NCBI GenBank assembly: GCA_938039295.1
Contig: CALHUY010000080.1
Location: 1-14,073 of the forward strand
DNA: 14,073 nt
Direction of reading: 5' to 3'
Source of the DNA: an uncultured Solobacterium sp.
Lineage (GTDB): Bacteria > Bacillota_I > Bacilli_A > Erysipelotrichales > Erysipelotrichaceae
In this document: positions 6,982 through 12,593 of the stretch, piece after piece
Numbering within the stretch: the stretch's first letter is position 1
How the letters are laid out: each line of letters opens with the position of its first letter
Notes under the pieces: model-generated
Seen by the model: the letters and a program-made list of their open reading frames with translations, nothing else
What the model was told of the DNA's origin: nothing
The model's database searches: none
Translations under genes and position numbers: made by a program

Positions 6982-7566
6982 TTAAAATTTATTATTCGTT
7001 TTTAGTATACGAATGGATGAGATATAGGTTGTTACAAATAATGTAACCAAAAATATGAGAAAACATGCTTCATGATTTATCCTTGTCTTAGTTACAACTA
7101 TCCAATAAATTCCTGCAACTATAAGTATGATAAAAATATGTTCAAGATAATGTTTGGGCCATTTATAACTTGGGAAAGCATTTGGAATAAACATGCATTC
7201 AAACACAAGAATAAGCTCTAACCAGAACATTTCTGGTATATTGAAATTGCCTGCCATTGTACAGTAAATCAACCAACCTATTGCAAGAACCAAATTATTG
7301 ATGCACAATTCCAAGAAAACTATTAATAAGCAAGACTGAGGTTTAATTGGCAGTAGTCTTATACTATTAGACTTTATGAAATAATTTTTAGAAAAATTAT
7401 TAATAACAACATAAGAGTACAGAAGAAGCGGGTAACTGTTAGGTTGGGCATGATTAACGCGGGAACTTATTCCACTAATAAAACTCAATATAAAGCATAC
7501 AATATATGCATAATATCGTTTATCCTTAATAATTTGTTCATACTCAGCTATCAACAGTACTTTCAT
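6982..7566 (-). CDS. ABC-2 type membrane subunit, second tandem paralogue
   Basis: This 194-residue protein aligns without gaps to the first paralogue at about 40 percent identity by hand count. Conserved blocks are LLIAEYE at 4-10, SIRLLPIKPQS at 68-78, IGWLIYC at 96-102, YLEHI at 140-144 and YISSIRILK at 181-189. Six hydrophobic segments are visible. RLLPIK matches the LPV-basic signature of half-size ABC-2 type membrane proteins found with GntR/ATPase partners. An AGAGGTG ribosome site lies about nine bases before the ATG. Unlike its neighbours the leader does not form the 7-bp hairpin. It is probably a membrane subunit of the exporter encoded here; substrate unknown. Confidence 0.85.
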   Translation of the reverse strand: MKVLLIAEYEQIIKDKRYYAYIVCFILSFISGISSRVNHAQPNSYPLLLYSYVVINNFSKNYFIKSNSIRLLPIKPQSCLLIVFLELCINNLVLAIGWLIYCTMAGNFNIPEMFWLELILVFECMFIPNAFPSYKWPKHYLEHIFIILIVAGIYWIVVTKTRINHEACFLIFLVTLFVTTYISSIRILKTNNKF

Positions 7567-7605
7567 ATTCTTAACACCTCTTTACACATTGATGATTTCA
7601 CTTCG

Positions 7606-8187
7606 TTAAATTTCTTTTACTTTGAGAATACGAATGGAGGAAAAGTATGTCATTACAATTAAGGCAGCAGTAAAGAACAGAAAACCAATATTCTTATCCA
7701 ATGTTGTTTGAGTTATGATAACTCCAGAAAAGCACGCAAGAAGTACTAATATTAAGATATGTTCTAAATAAGGTTGGGTCATCTTTTTCTTTGGTAATAT
7801 GTCAGGTATGAGCAAGCTTTCAAAAATTAATAAAAATCCAGTCTCTATCAAATCTGGAAAAATTAATCTTCCAAGAATTACACAATAGATGAGCCAACCT
7901 AGAATAATAATAAGATTATATATTCCTGCTTCTAAGAATAAAATCCTTACAAGAGATTGTTCTTTAACAGGTAATAATCGTATGCTTTCAGAATTAATCC
8001 AATTCCACTTTTCGAAATTATGTATTAAAAATATTATCACCATAAAAGTGGGAAATTTGTCCTGAGGATTCAAACTTTTACTCGCAAAAACTCCACTAAC
8101 ACCACATAATAATAGATATAAAATACATGATATGTATCTCTTATTTTTAATAAGTCCTTCATATTCAGCTATTAACAGTGCTTTCAT
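7606..8187 (-). CDS. ABC-2 type membrane subunit, first tandem paralogue
   Basis: This 193-residue protein directly follows the ATPase gene in the operon. It has about six hydrophobic stretches (roughly 17-36, 45-58, 83-107, 115-130, 141-160, 167-184). A short amphipathic start MKALLIAEYE precedes a basic turn KNKRY. Between segments two and three is SIRLLPVKEQS (68-78), which resembles the coupling-helix-adjacent LPVSRK motif of ABC2_membrane_5 proteins such as those in Pmt-like exporters. The C-terminus is SSIRILKVKEI. The gene begins 41 bases after the ATPase stop and its leader carries the SD-in-loop hairpin. Its position suggests it is the primary permease partner of the ATPase. Family is inferred by motif and context, not by a search. 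Confidence 0.85.
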   Translation of the reverse strand: MKALLIAEYEGLIKNKRYISCILYLLLCGVSGVFASKSLNPQDKFPTFMVIIFLIHNFEKWNWINSESIRLLPVKEQSLVRILFLEAGIYNLIIILGWLIYCVILGRLIFPDLIETGFLLIFESLLIPDILPKKKMTQPYLEHILILVLLACFSGVIITQTTLDKNIGFLFFTAALIVMTYFSSIRILKVKEI

Positions 8188-8191
8188 ATGC

Positions 8192-8209
8192 TTAGAAATT
8201 CCTTTCTAA
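8192..8209 (-). promoter_or_regulatory. SD-in-loop hairpin before the first paralogue
   Basis: On the minus strand TTAGAAA, loop GGAA, TTTCTAA is a perfect 7-bp inverted repeat ending four bases before the ATG. GGAA is a GNRA tetraloop and overlaps the Shine-Dalgarno run AAAGGAA. Arms are identical to those before the third paralogue and only the third loop base differs. Confidence 0.55.
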
Positions 8210-8228
8210 TATTGAATAATTATCTTGT

Positions 8229-9071
8229 CTATATAATACCTTTCACAATACCTACAAAGATTTCTTCTAGCGTTGCTGGATGAAGACCTTCCAGATTTGG
8301 AGCATGCTTACGATCAATTAAAAGTTTTACCTGGTATGGTGTTTCTTTCTTTGCGACAATTGCGCCTTCTGGAATATTCGTGATTTCTTCTGGTGCTACA
8401 TTCAATACTCCATAGCTAGATAGAATATTATCTTTTTCATCATTGATGATTAACTCACCTGCATGCATGAATCCAATGTAATCGCACATCTTTTCAAGAT
8501 CTGTAACGATATGGGAAGAGATAAGAATTGTACGGTCTTCTTGACGTGTATATTCAATGAGAAGTTCTACAACCTCCGCACGAATTGCTGGGTCTAATGC
8601 GTTCATCGGTTCATCTAATACCAATAGCTTTGCATTATGACCTAACGCAATTGCAATTGCGATACGCATTTTATTTCCTAATGATAGCGTCTCATATTTT
8701 GCTTCTACATCAATTTCAAACTGTGTTAATAGTTTTATAAATTGTTCATGATCCCAATGTTTGTAGATTTTACTAAAGATTTCTTCAATCTTATATACTG
8801 TTAGGATATTAGGAATACCCATGTCATTGATTACAAAACCTAACTGGTCTTTAAGTTCTACTTCATTAATGAAATTATCACTTCCTAGTACTACAACATC
8901 CCCATAGTTTGGTTGTACAAGTCCTAGGATACAGTTGATCAGTGTTGTTTTACCTGCACCATTTTCGCCAATCAAGCCATAGATTATTCCTTCTGGAATC
9001 TGTAAAGATACATGATTTAAACGAAAGCTATCATACTTTTTCGTAATATCCTTTACTTCAATTGCATTCAT
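8229..9071 (-). CDS. ABC transporter ATP-binding protein (YtrB/Pmt-like)
   Basis: This 280-residue cytoplasmic nucleotide-binding subunit shows Walker A GENGAGKT at 35-42, signature motif LSLGNK at 129-134, Walker B LLVLDEP at 149-155 with D-loop NALD, and switch His187 in SSHIVTDLEK. The signature departs from LSGGQ, as is common in ATPases of GntR-linked exporters. The C-terminal 60 residues end in LHPATLEEIFVGIVKG, the usual ABC-2 exporter tail. A TTG at 9086 would add five residues, but the ATG at 9071 has GGGGGA seven bases upstream and is preferred. The start lies 15 bases after the repressor gene stop. It is the only ATPase in an operon with five membrane genes. By context it probably energises export of or protection from a membrane-active compound; substrate unknown. 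Confidence 0.93.
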   Translation of the reverse strand: MNAIEVKDITKKYDSFRLNHVSLQIPEGIIYGLIGENGAGKTTLINCILGLVQPNYGDVVVLGSDNFINEVELKDQLGFVINDMGIPNILTVYKIEEIFSKIYKHWDHEQFIKLLTQFEIDVEAKYETLSLGNKMRIAIAIALGHNAKLLVLDEPMNALDPAIRAEVVELLIEYTRQEDRTILISSHIVTDLEKMCDYIGFMHAGELIINDEKDNILSSYGVLNVAPEEITNIPEGAIVAKKETPYQVKLLIDRKHAPNLEGLHPATLEEIFVGIVKGII

Positions 9072-9086
9072 AACGATTTCCCCCAA

Positions 9087-9464
9087 TTATTCATTTTCAT
9101 CCCAAATGACTTTCATCATTTTGGCTACTTCCTCTTGTGATAAATTACAAGATACGGATAGTTTTTTGATTTCTGCTAGATGCTCTTCAATGATGCGAAG
9201 ATTTTGTTCTTGAATGAGTTGGACATTTTTTCCTGCCACAAAACTCCCTTTGCCTGGAATAGTATAGATATATCCTTCTCTTTCCAGTTCTTCATATGAT
9301 CGTTTTGTGGTAATGACACTAATACGTAAATCTTTGGCAAGGGTACGAATCGATGGTAAACTTTCATCTTCTGCTAAGGTACCATTAATGATTTGATCTC
9401 GTAATTGATTATAAATTTGGTCGTAAATCGGTTGTCCACTCCTGTTGTCAATAATTAGTTTCAT
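9087..9464 (-). CDS. GntR family transcriptional repressor, YtrA subfamily
   Basis: This 125-residue protein has a winged helix at about 11-77 (QPIYDQIYNQLRDQI, LPSIRTLAKDL, SYEELEREGYIYTIPGKGSFV), the standard GntR DNA-binding domain. It is followed only by a short helical tail (80-125) and no effector domain, which defines the YtrA subfamily. These repressors sit first in operons of ABC exporters and control their own operon, often responding to cell-wall-active or amphipathic compounds. An in-frame ATG further upstream at 9512 would add 16 residues but would lie within the promoter. The ATG at 9464 with GGAGG nine bases upstream fits the family start (MKLIIDNRSGQPIY). It leads the operon and precedes the ATPase by 15 bases. 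Confidence 0.92.
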   Translation of the reverse strand: MKLIIDNRSGQPIYDQIYNQLRDQIINGTLAEDESLPSIRTLAKDLRISVITTKRSYEELEREGYIYTIPGKGSFVAGKNVQLIQEQNLRIIEEHLAEIKKLSVSCNLSQEEVAKMMKVIWDENE

Positions 9465-9485
9465 AATTATCAACCTCCAACCTAT

Positions 9486-9508
9486 CTGTATATATACAAT
9501 ATATACAG
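9486..9508 (-). promoter_or_regulatory. Probable operator of the GntR repressor
   Basis: CTGTATAT (9486-9493) and ATATACAG (9501-9508) are perfect 8-bp inverted repeats separated by seven bases. Within it TGTATATATACA (9487-9498) is itself a palindrome. It covers the -10 and the expected transcription start of the repressor's own operon, the usual place for autoregulation by YtrA-type proteins. Binding is inferred from position and symmetry. Confidence 0.6.
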
Positions 9509-9526
9509 TCAATATATTTTAGTCAA
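9498..9526 (-). promoter_or_regulatory. Promoter of the GntR-ABC operon
   Basis: On the minus strand TTGACT (9521-9526), a 17-bp spacer and TATATT (9498-9503) form a near-consensus sigma-A promoter. It lies between the terminator of the upstream operon and the repressor start at 9464. A second TTGACT (9507-9512) lacks a good -10. Confidence 0.72.
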
Positions 9527-9531
9527 TAGGT

Positions 9532-9565
9532 AAATAAGAAAAAACTCAGTCAATTTTTGACTGAG
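9532..9565 (-). terminator. Terminator of the sseB-like/GNAT/yczE operon
   Basis: CTCAGTCAA (9545-9553), loop TTT, and TTGACTGAG (9557-9565) form a 9-bp stem. On the minus strand it starts on the base after the stop codon of the YczE-like gene and is followed by TTTTTTCTTATTT. Confidence 0.9.
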
Positions 9566-10225
9566 CTAGTTTGTTTGATATACAAATTTGTGGATGACTG
9601 GCTGTAGTTTCTTTGTAAAGTACCCCAGTAGTGGCCCAAATGTAAAGGCTAAGATAATCGTTCCTTCACGCATAGGGAATATTGCATGGAAGAAGAACCA
9701 ACAAATGAATATCAGTATGATAAATACCACATCTGCTAGCTGTCGCACTTTACCAAACTCCATCTTTAAGTTCTTTGCAAAAATCATGCATGTACTTTCA
9801 ACTGGTAATCCTATCATTCCACTGGCAACCATCATTGCATCCCCAAATGAACAGATGATGATAAATACGAACAATAAAATCATACGTATTATATAGGAAT
9901 CTGAATTCATTCCTGCAAAGACTGTGTAGTAGAAATAATTGATTGTCATTCCCATCAGGAATGATACTGGTATCTGTAACAGAAACATCCAACGATATTT
10001 CTTTCGTAACATGACAATCTGTAATGCAATGCAGATGCAGTTATTGATTAAACCAACCGTTCCTACTTCAATTGCAGTTACTGAACTAATACTTAATGCC
10101 AAAGCATCATAAGCACCTGTTCCTAGCGCTACCTTCATAATTCCAGCAGCACCTATCGCCACAAGAATCAAACCCACAATTTCAATCAGAAGATGTTTTA
10201 CAAACTGTTCTCTTGTTATTTCCAT
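9566..10225 (-). CDS. YczE/YitT-type integral membrane protein
   Basis: This 219-residue protein has about five to six membrane helices (for example 12-31, 55-74, 80-100, 112-134, 164-182, 188-204). It has the marks of the YczE family: an N-terminal helix followed by GTGAYDAL (35-42), GTVGLINN near 55-62, and the ending GTIILAFTFGPLLGYF (188-203). YczE proteins are widespread in Firmicutes. B. subtilis YczE has been linked to surfactin production, but no transport reaction is established. The start overlaps the 3' end of the GNAT fusion gene by ten bases and lacks a strong ribosome site, so it is probably translated by coupling. Family assignment is good; function is unknown. Confidence 0.82.
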   Translation of the reverse strand: MEITREQFVKHLLIEIVGLILVAIGAAGIMKVALGTGAYDALALSISSVTAIEVGTVGLINNCICIALQIVMLRKKYRWMFLLQIPVSFLMGMTINYFYYTVFAGMNSDSYIIRMILLFVFIIICSFGDAMMVASGMIGLPVESTCMIFAKNLKMEFGKVRQLADVVFIILIFICWFFFHAIFPMREGTIILAFTFGPLLGYFTKKLQPVIHKFVYQTN

Positions 10226-10983
10226 AAGATTCTCGTCTCATAGAACTGTTGTTCAAAACCAACAGCCTGAATAATTTCATTTTCATCAATTTTTTCCGTG
10301 ACACGGGTGACGATAAAATAAGAACGGTGGTCATCTTTATGGTAGATAATACCACTAACAACACCTTTAAATGTATCTAAAGGTTCCTTAGGACCAATAA
10401 CATACGCATCTTGAAACTCACCATTCTTCTGGAATAGTTCTTCAACATAGCCTGTATTAACAGGATAAGTTAAATCAGCGATGTGAGGATGGAAGCTTCC
10501 ATATGTATGATCAATAATAACTGTTACAGTTTTTCCTAACCATTCTCTTCCAACAAGATATTCCATTGGTGTGTAATTCATTCCACCTGCTTCAGTGGAT
10601 TTCCCAATATCCTCAAATCCATAGTGATGATAGAAGTCTACTGCTGAATCTACAACATTGGCACTAATCTTTGAAAGATGATTCTCATCAGCTTCTTCTT
10701 TCAAATGATTTAAGAGTGCCGTCGCATATCCTTTCTTACGGGAAACTTGTCTTGTTAGTAATAAAATGACATGCATCTTATCTGGATCATAGGCTAAGAT
10801 ACTCTCTAAACCTTCTGCATATAAACCATAAACTGTGAATTGTTTTAGGCGTTCTGCCATAAATTCACTAATACTCTTAGCAGCCTCTTTACTCCATGAC
10901 GCATCCTTCTCAGAAAGAATAACTTCTTTTGCTAGAATGATTGCTTCATCAAGTTCAGCTGCAGTTAATGTTCTAATATCCAT
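10216..10983 (-). CDS. GNAT acetyltransferase fused to an inorganic-pyrophosphatase-like domain
   Basis: This 255-residue protein has two domains. Residues 1-145 are a GNAT fold: a MHVILLLTRQVSRKKGYAT strand-loop-helix at 70-88 forms the acetyl-CoA pyrophosphate loop, and SAVDFYHHYGFED at 113-125 is the classical C-terminal motif. Residues 150-255 resemble family I soluble pyrophosphatases: TVTVIIDHTYGS, YPVNTGYVEE (173-182), NGEFQDAYVIG (187-197) and a FKGVVSGIIYHKDD segment. The pyrophosphatase metal motif DGDxxD is changed to NGEFQD, so normal pyrophosphate hydrolysis is doubtful. The gene begins on the stop of the SseB-domain gene (TAATG, one shared base) without a clear SD. Such GNAT fusions occur in Firmicutes, often labelled only hydrolase. 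Substrate of either half is unknown. Confidence 0.75.
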   Translation of the reverse strand: MDIRTLTAAELDEAIILAKEVILSEKDASWSKEAAKSISEFMAERLKQFTVYGLYAEGLESILAYDPDKMHVILLLTRQVSRKKGYATALLNHLKEEADENHLSKISANVVDSAVDFYHHYGFEDIGKSTEAGGMNYTPMEYLVGREWLGKTVTVIIDHTYGSFHPHIADLTYPVNTGYVEELFQKNGEFQDAYVIGPKEPLDTFKGVVSGIIYHKDDHRSYFIVTRVTEKIDENEIIQAVGFEQQFYETRILWK

Positions 10984-11795
10984 TAGAAGCTGATGTTACG
11001 GTCATACATCGCAACCGCCTCTTTAATCACATTCTTACGTAATTCATCATTGATGAATACAACTTCAACTGGTAAATCCTTAGCATATGGTACTGCAGCA
11101 TCATGAATCTTTGTTAAGATATCATGTTCTTGTTTCTCAGCTTCAACAACTAAGAAGAATGCCATTGCAGGTCCATATAGCTTAGACTTTAACCAAACTC
11201 TACTAATCGCATCATTTGTTTCACAATAGTCATACACTGCATTTACCAAACGTGTTGGATAAACATTTGGCTCAGAATATGTCACATTCATTGGTGCTGT
11301 TGGCTGTACAGGTCTTGGTCTTTCTCTACCTGCAAGTAATGCGATTAATGGCTTAGGAATGACAATATTATCTGTTCCTGGATTGATGATAACACCTTGA
11401 ATCTTTGTATTTGGATCGGATAATAAAGCATCGTATTCTTGCATTGTTCTTACGATATTCTTCGGTGTATCATCCTTCTCACCAGCCACTTTAAACTTTG
11501 TAGATTCTTCAACATCTGTAAATGCAGGGAAGAATGCTTTACCATCATTTGTATTGATGAGGAAGAACTTAATCTGTGATGGGTTTACAGTTGGTAAAAC
11601 ACCATTGTGATCTGGTTTTAGTTCTACATCAAAATTACAAGGTGCTAGTAATCTTGCTTTCTTTAATGCATTTGATAACGCTTCTTGTTTTTCAGGGGTA
11701 CTTCCAAGTTTTAAATCATTGATTGCTTTCTTAACCTCTGGGTTTGTCACAGGGGCAATCGTTCCCTGCTGAATTTTTGCTTTTTTATCTGACAT
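10983..11795 (-). CDS. SseB domain-containing protein (N- and C-terminal SseB domains)
   Basis: This 270-residue soluble protein resembles the enhanced serine sensitivity protein SseB. An N-terminal domain at about 30-155 includes KFFLINTNDGKAFFPAFTD, the strand pattern of the SseB fold, and GVIINPGTDNIVIPK. A C-terminal SseB_C-like domain at about 170-265 includes AISRVWLKSKL and PAMAFFLVVEAE. SseB-type proteins in Firmicutes are often tied to type VII secretion or amino-acid sensitivity, but none has a firm biochemical role. A longer frame reaches an ATG at 11849, but that lies upstream of the -10 of this gene. The ATG at 11795 has AAGGAG seven bases upstream. First gene of a three-gene operon with the GNAT fusion and the YczE-like protein. 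Confidence 0.8.
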   Translation of the reverse strand: MSDKKAKIQQGTIAPVTNPEVKKAINDLKLGSTPEKQEALSNALKKARLLAPCNFDVELKPDHNGVLPTVNPSQIKFFLINTNDGKAFFPAFTDVEESTKFKVAGEKDDTPKNIVRTMQEYDALLSDPNTKIQGVIINPGTDNIVIPKPLIALLAGRERPRPVQPTAPMNVTYSEPNVYPTRLVNAVYDYCETNDAISRVWLKSKLYGPAMAFFLVVEAEKQEHDILTKIHDAAVPYAKDLPVEVVFINDELRKNVIKEAVAMYDRNISF

Positions 11796-11820
11796 GATGT
11801 ACTCCTTTTCGCTCCTAGTA

Positions 11821-11849
11821 ATTATACGCTTTTTTTTGATATCATTCAC
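11821..11849 (-). promoter_or_regulatory. Promoter of the SseB-domain operon
   Basis: A perfect -10 TATAAT lies at 11821-11826 on the minus strand, about 25 bp before the start codon. The hexamer 17 bp upstream (GTGAAT, 11844-11849) is weak. It is divergent from, and within 35 bp of, the rhomboid gene promoter. Confidence 0.5.
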
Positions 11850-11850
11850 C

Positions 11851-11859
11851 TGTTATAAT
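11851..11859 (+). promoter_or_regulatory. Extended -10 promoter of the rhomboid gene
   Basis: TGTTATAAT is a consensus extended -10 (TG, one base, TATAAT). A T-run rather than a TTGACA lies at the -35 distance, which is acceptable for extended -10 promoters. The AAAGGAG ribosome site follows 11 bases later. Confidence 0.7.
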
Positions 11860-11884
11860 AGAGAAGATTTAAAGGAGTCAATAT

Positions 11885-12442
11885 ATGAAAAAAATAACTT
11901 GGAATTCACCAGTAATCTTATCGTTTGCCCTAATTAGCTTAATCGCTTTAGGATTGAATACTCTAACAAACGGCACTACAAATCAACTCATATTCTCTGT
12001 ATATGGTGGTTCATTACTAAATCCCCTATTCTATCTACGTTTATTCACGCACGTATTAGGACATGCCGACCTATCGCACTACATGAATAACATGTTGTTA
12101 TTCTTATTAGTAGGTCCAATGCTAGAAGAAAAGTATGGTAGTCAACGTTTACTGGTCATTATCTTAGTGGTTGCCCTTGTAACAGGTATCGCACATATTA
12201 TCATCGCTCCGCACACAATGTTATTGGGTGCTAGTGGTGTTGTATTTGCCTTCATTCTATTATCTGCTGTAACAGGCTCTAAAGAAGGTATCCCTCTTAC
12301 ATTTATCATCGTTGCAGTACTCTATATCGGAACGCAAATTTATCAAGGTGTATTCAATGTTGATAATGTATCCCAACTAACTCATATTATTGGTGGTATT
12401 ATCGGTGGTGTCTTTGGTATGACACTACGCAAGAGTCGGTAA
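11885..12442 (+). CDS. Rhomboid family intramembrane serine protease
   Basis: This 185-residue polytopic protein has about six membrane helices (10-28, 50-57 loop region, 66-80, 89-107, 115-131, 137-155, 164-180). Rhomboids cut substrates within the membrane by a Ser-His dyad. Visible here are GHADLSHYMNN (59-69), the HxxxxHxxxN element that forms the oxyanion region, the nucleophile Ser117 in GASG (115-118), and His167 in QLTHIIGG. The length is that of the minimal six-helix bacterial form without extra domains. AAAGGAG seven bases before ATG sets the start. It is transcribed alone, divergently from the SseB operon. Substrates cannot be told from the sequence. Confidence 0.92.
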   Translation: MKKITWNSPVILSFALISLIALGLNTLTNGTTNQLIFSVYGGSLLNPLFYLRLFTHVLGHADLSHYMNNMLLFLLVGPMLEEKYGSQRLLVIILVVALVTGIAHIIIAPHTMLLGASGVVFAFILLSAVTGSKEGIPLTFIIVAVLYIGTQIYQGVFNVDNVSQLTHIIGGIIGGVFGMTLRKSR

Positions 12443-12455
12443 TTATCTGCATCGC

Positions 12456-12488
12456 AATGCTTGATTCGAGTGGAGTCTAGCATTTTAA
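12456..12488 (+). terminator. Imperfect hairpin after the rhomboid gene
   Basis: AATGCT (12456-12461) pairs with AGCATT (12479-12484), continued inward after one mismatch by five more pairs including one G-T, and is followed by TTTTAATTTG on the plus strand. It lies 13 bases after the rhomboid stop. It is a plausible but weak terminator. Confidence 0.45.
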
Positions 12489-12531
12489 TTTGTATATATT
12501 CTGTGAAATTGCACATGAAATTCGAGTATCA

Positions 12532-12566
12532 TTCACACTTTCTTCACATTTGTGCTCTAAGATAGT
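12532..12566 (+). promoter_or_regulatory. Direct-repeat response-regulator site and promoter of htrA
   Basis: TTCACA at 12532-12537 and again at 12543-12548 form a direct repeat with 5-bp spacing (11-bp period), the geometry of OmpR/PhoB-family regulator sites. It fits the B. subtilis PhoP half-site TT(A/T/C)A(C/T)A. A weak -10, GATAGT (12561-12566), lies 12 bp after the second repeat with no consensus -35, which suggests an activated promoter. The regulator identity is not decided. Confidence 0.45.
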
Positions 12567-12593
12567 AAGCGTAGTAACAAGGAGGATTAAAAT

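Larger units (their letters stand above)
6362..8209 (-). repeat. Three tandem diverged copies of a permease gene unit of about 620 bp
   Basis: Start codons at 8187, 7566 and 6940 are spaced 621 and 626 bases apart and each gene is followed by about 40 bases of spacer. The units share the beginning (MKxLLxxE at protein level), the ending SSIRIL (the 11-mer ATACGAATGGA occurs on the plus strand at 7628-7638, 7007-7017 and 6384-6394), and two of them share the hairpin leader. A hand count in a gapless alignment gives about 79 identical residues in 193 between the first two. This is old tandem duplication, not a recent exact repeat. Confidence 0.8.

Noticed and set aside
6362..8209. CRISPR or short tandem repeat array suggested by recurring 11-mers
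   Set aside because: The recurring strings are conserved protein ends and leaders of paralogous genes at about 620-bp spacing, not repeat-spacer units.
9072..9086. TTG start for the ABC ATPase
   Set aside because: The ATG at 9071 has a purine-rich site at proper distance and gives the normal family N-terminus.
9465..9512. Longer start for the GntR repressor (ATG at 9512, 16 extra residues)
   Set aside because: The extension lies in the promoter and operator, has no ribosome site, and the family starts at MKLIIDN; ATG 9464 has GGAGG at good spacing.
11796..11849. Longer start for the SseB-domain protein (ATG at 11849)
   Set aside because: It lies upstream of the TATAAT at 11821-11826 and lacks an SD; ATG 11795 has AAGGAG.
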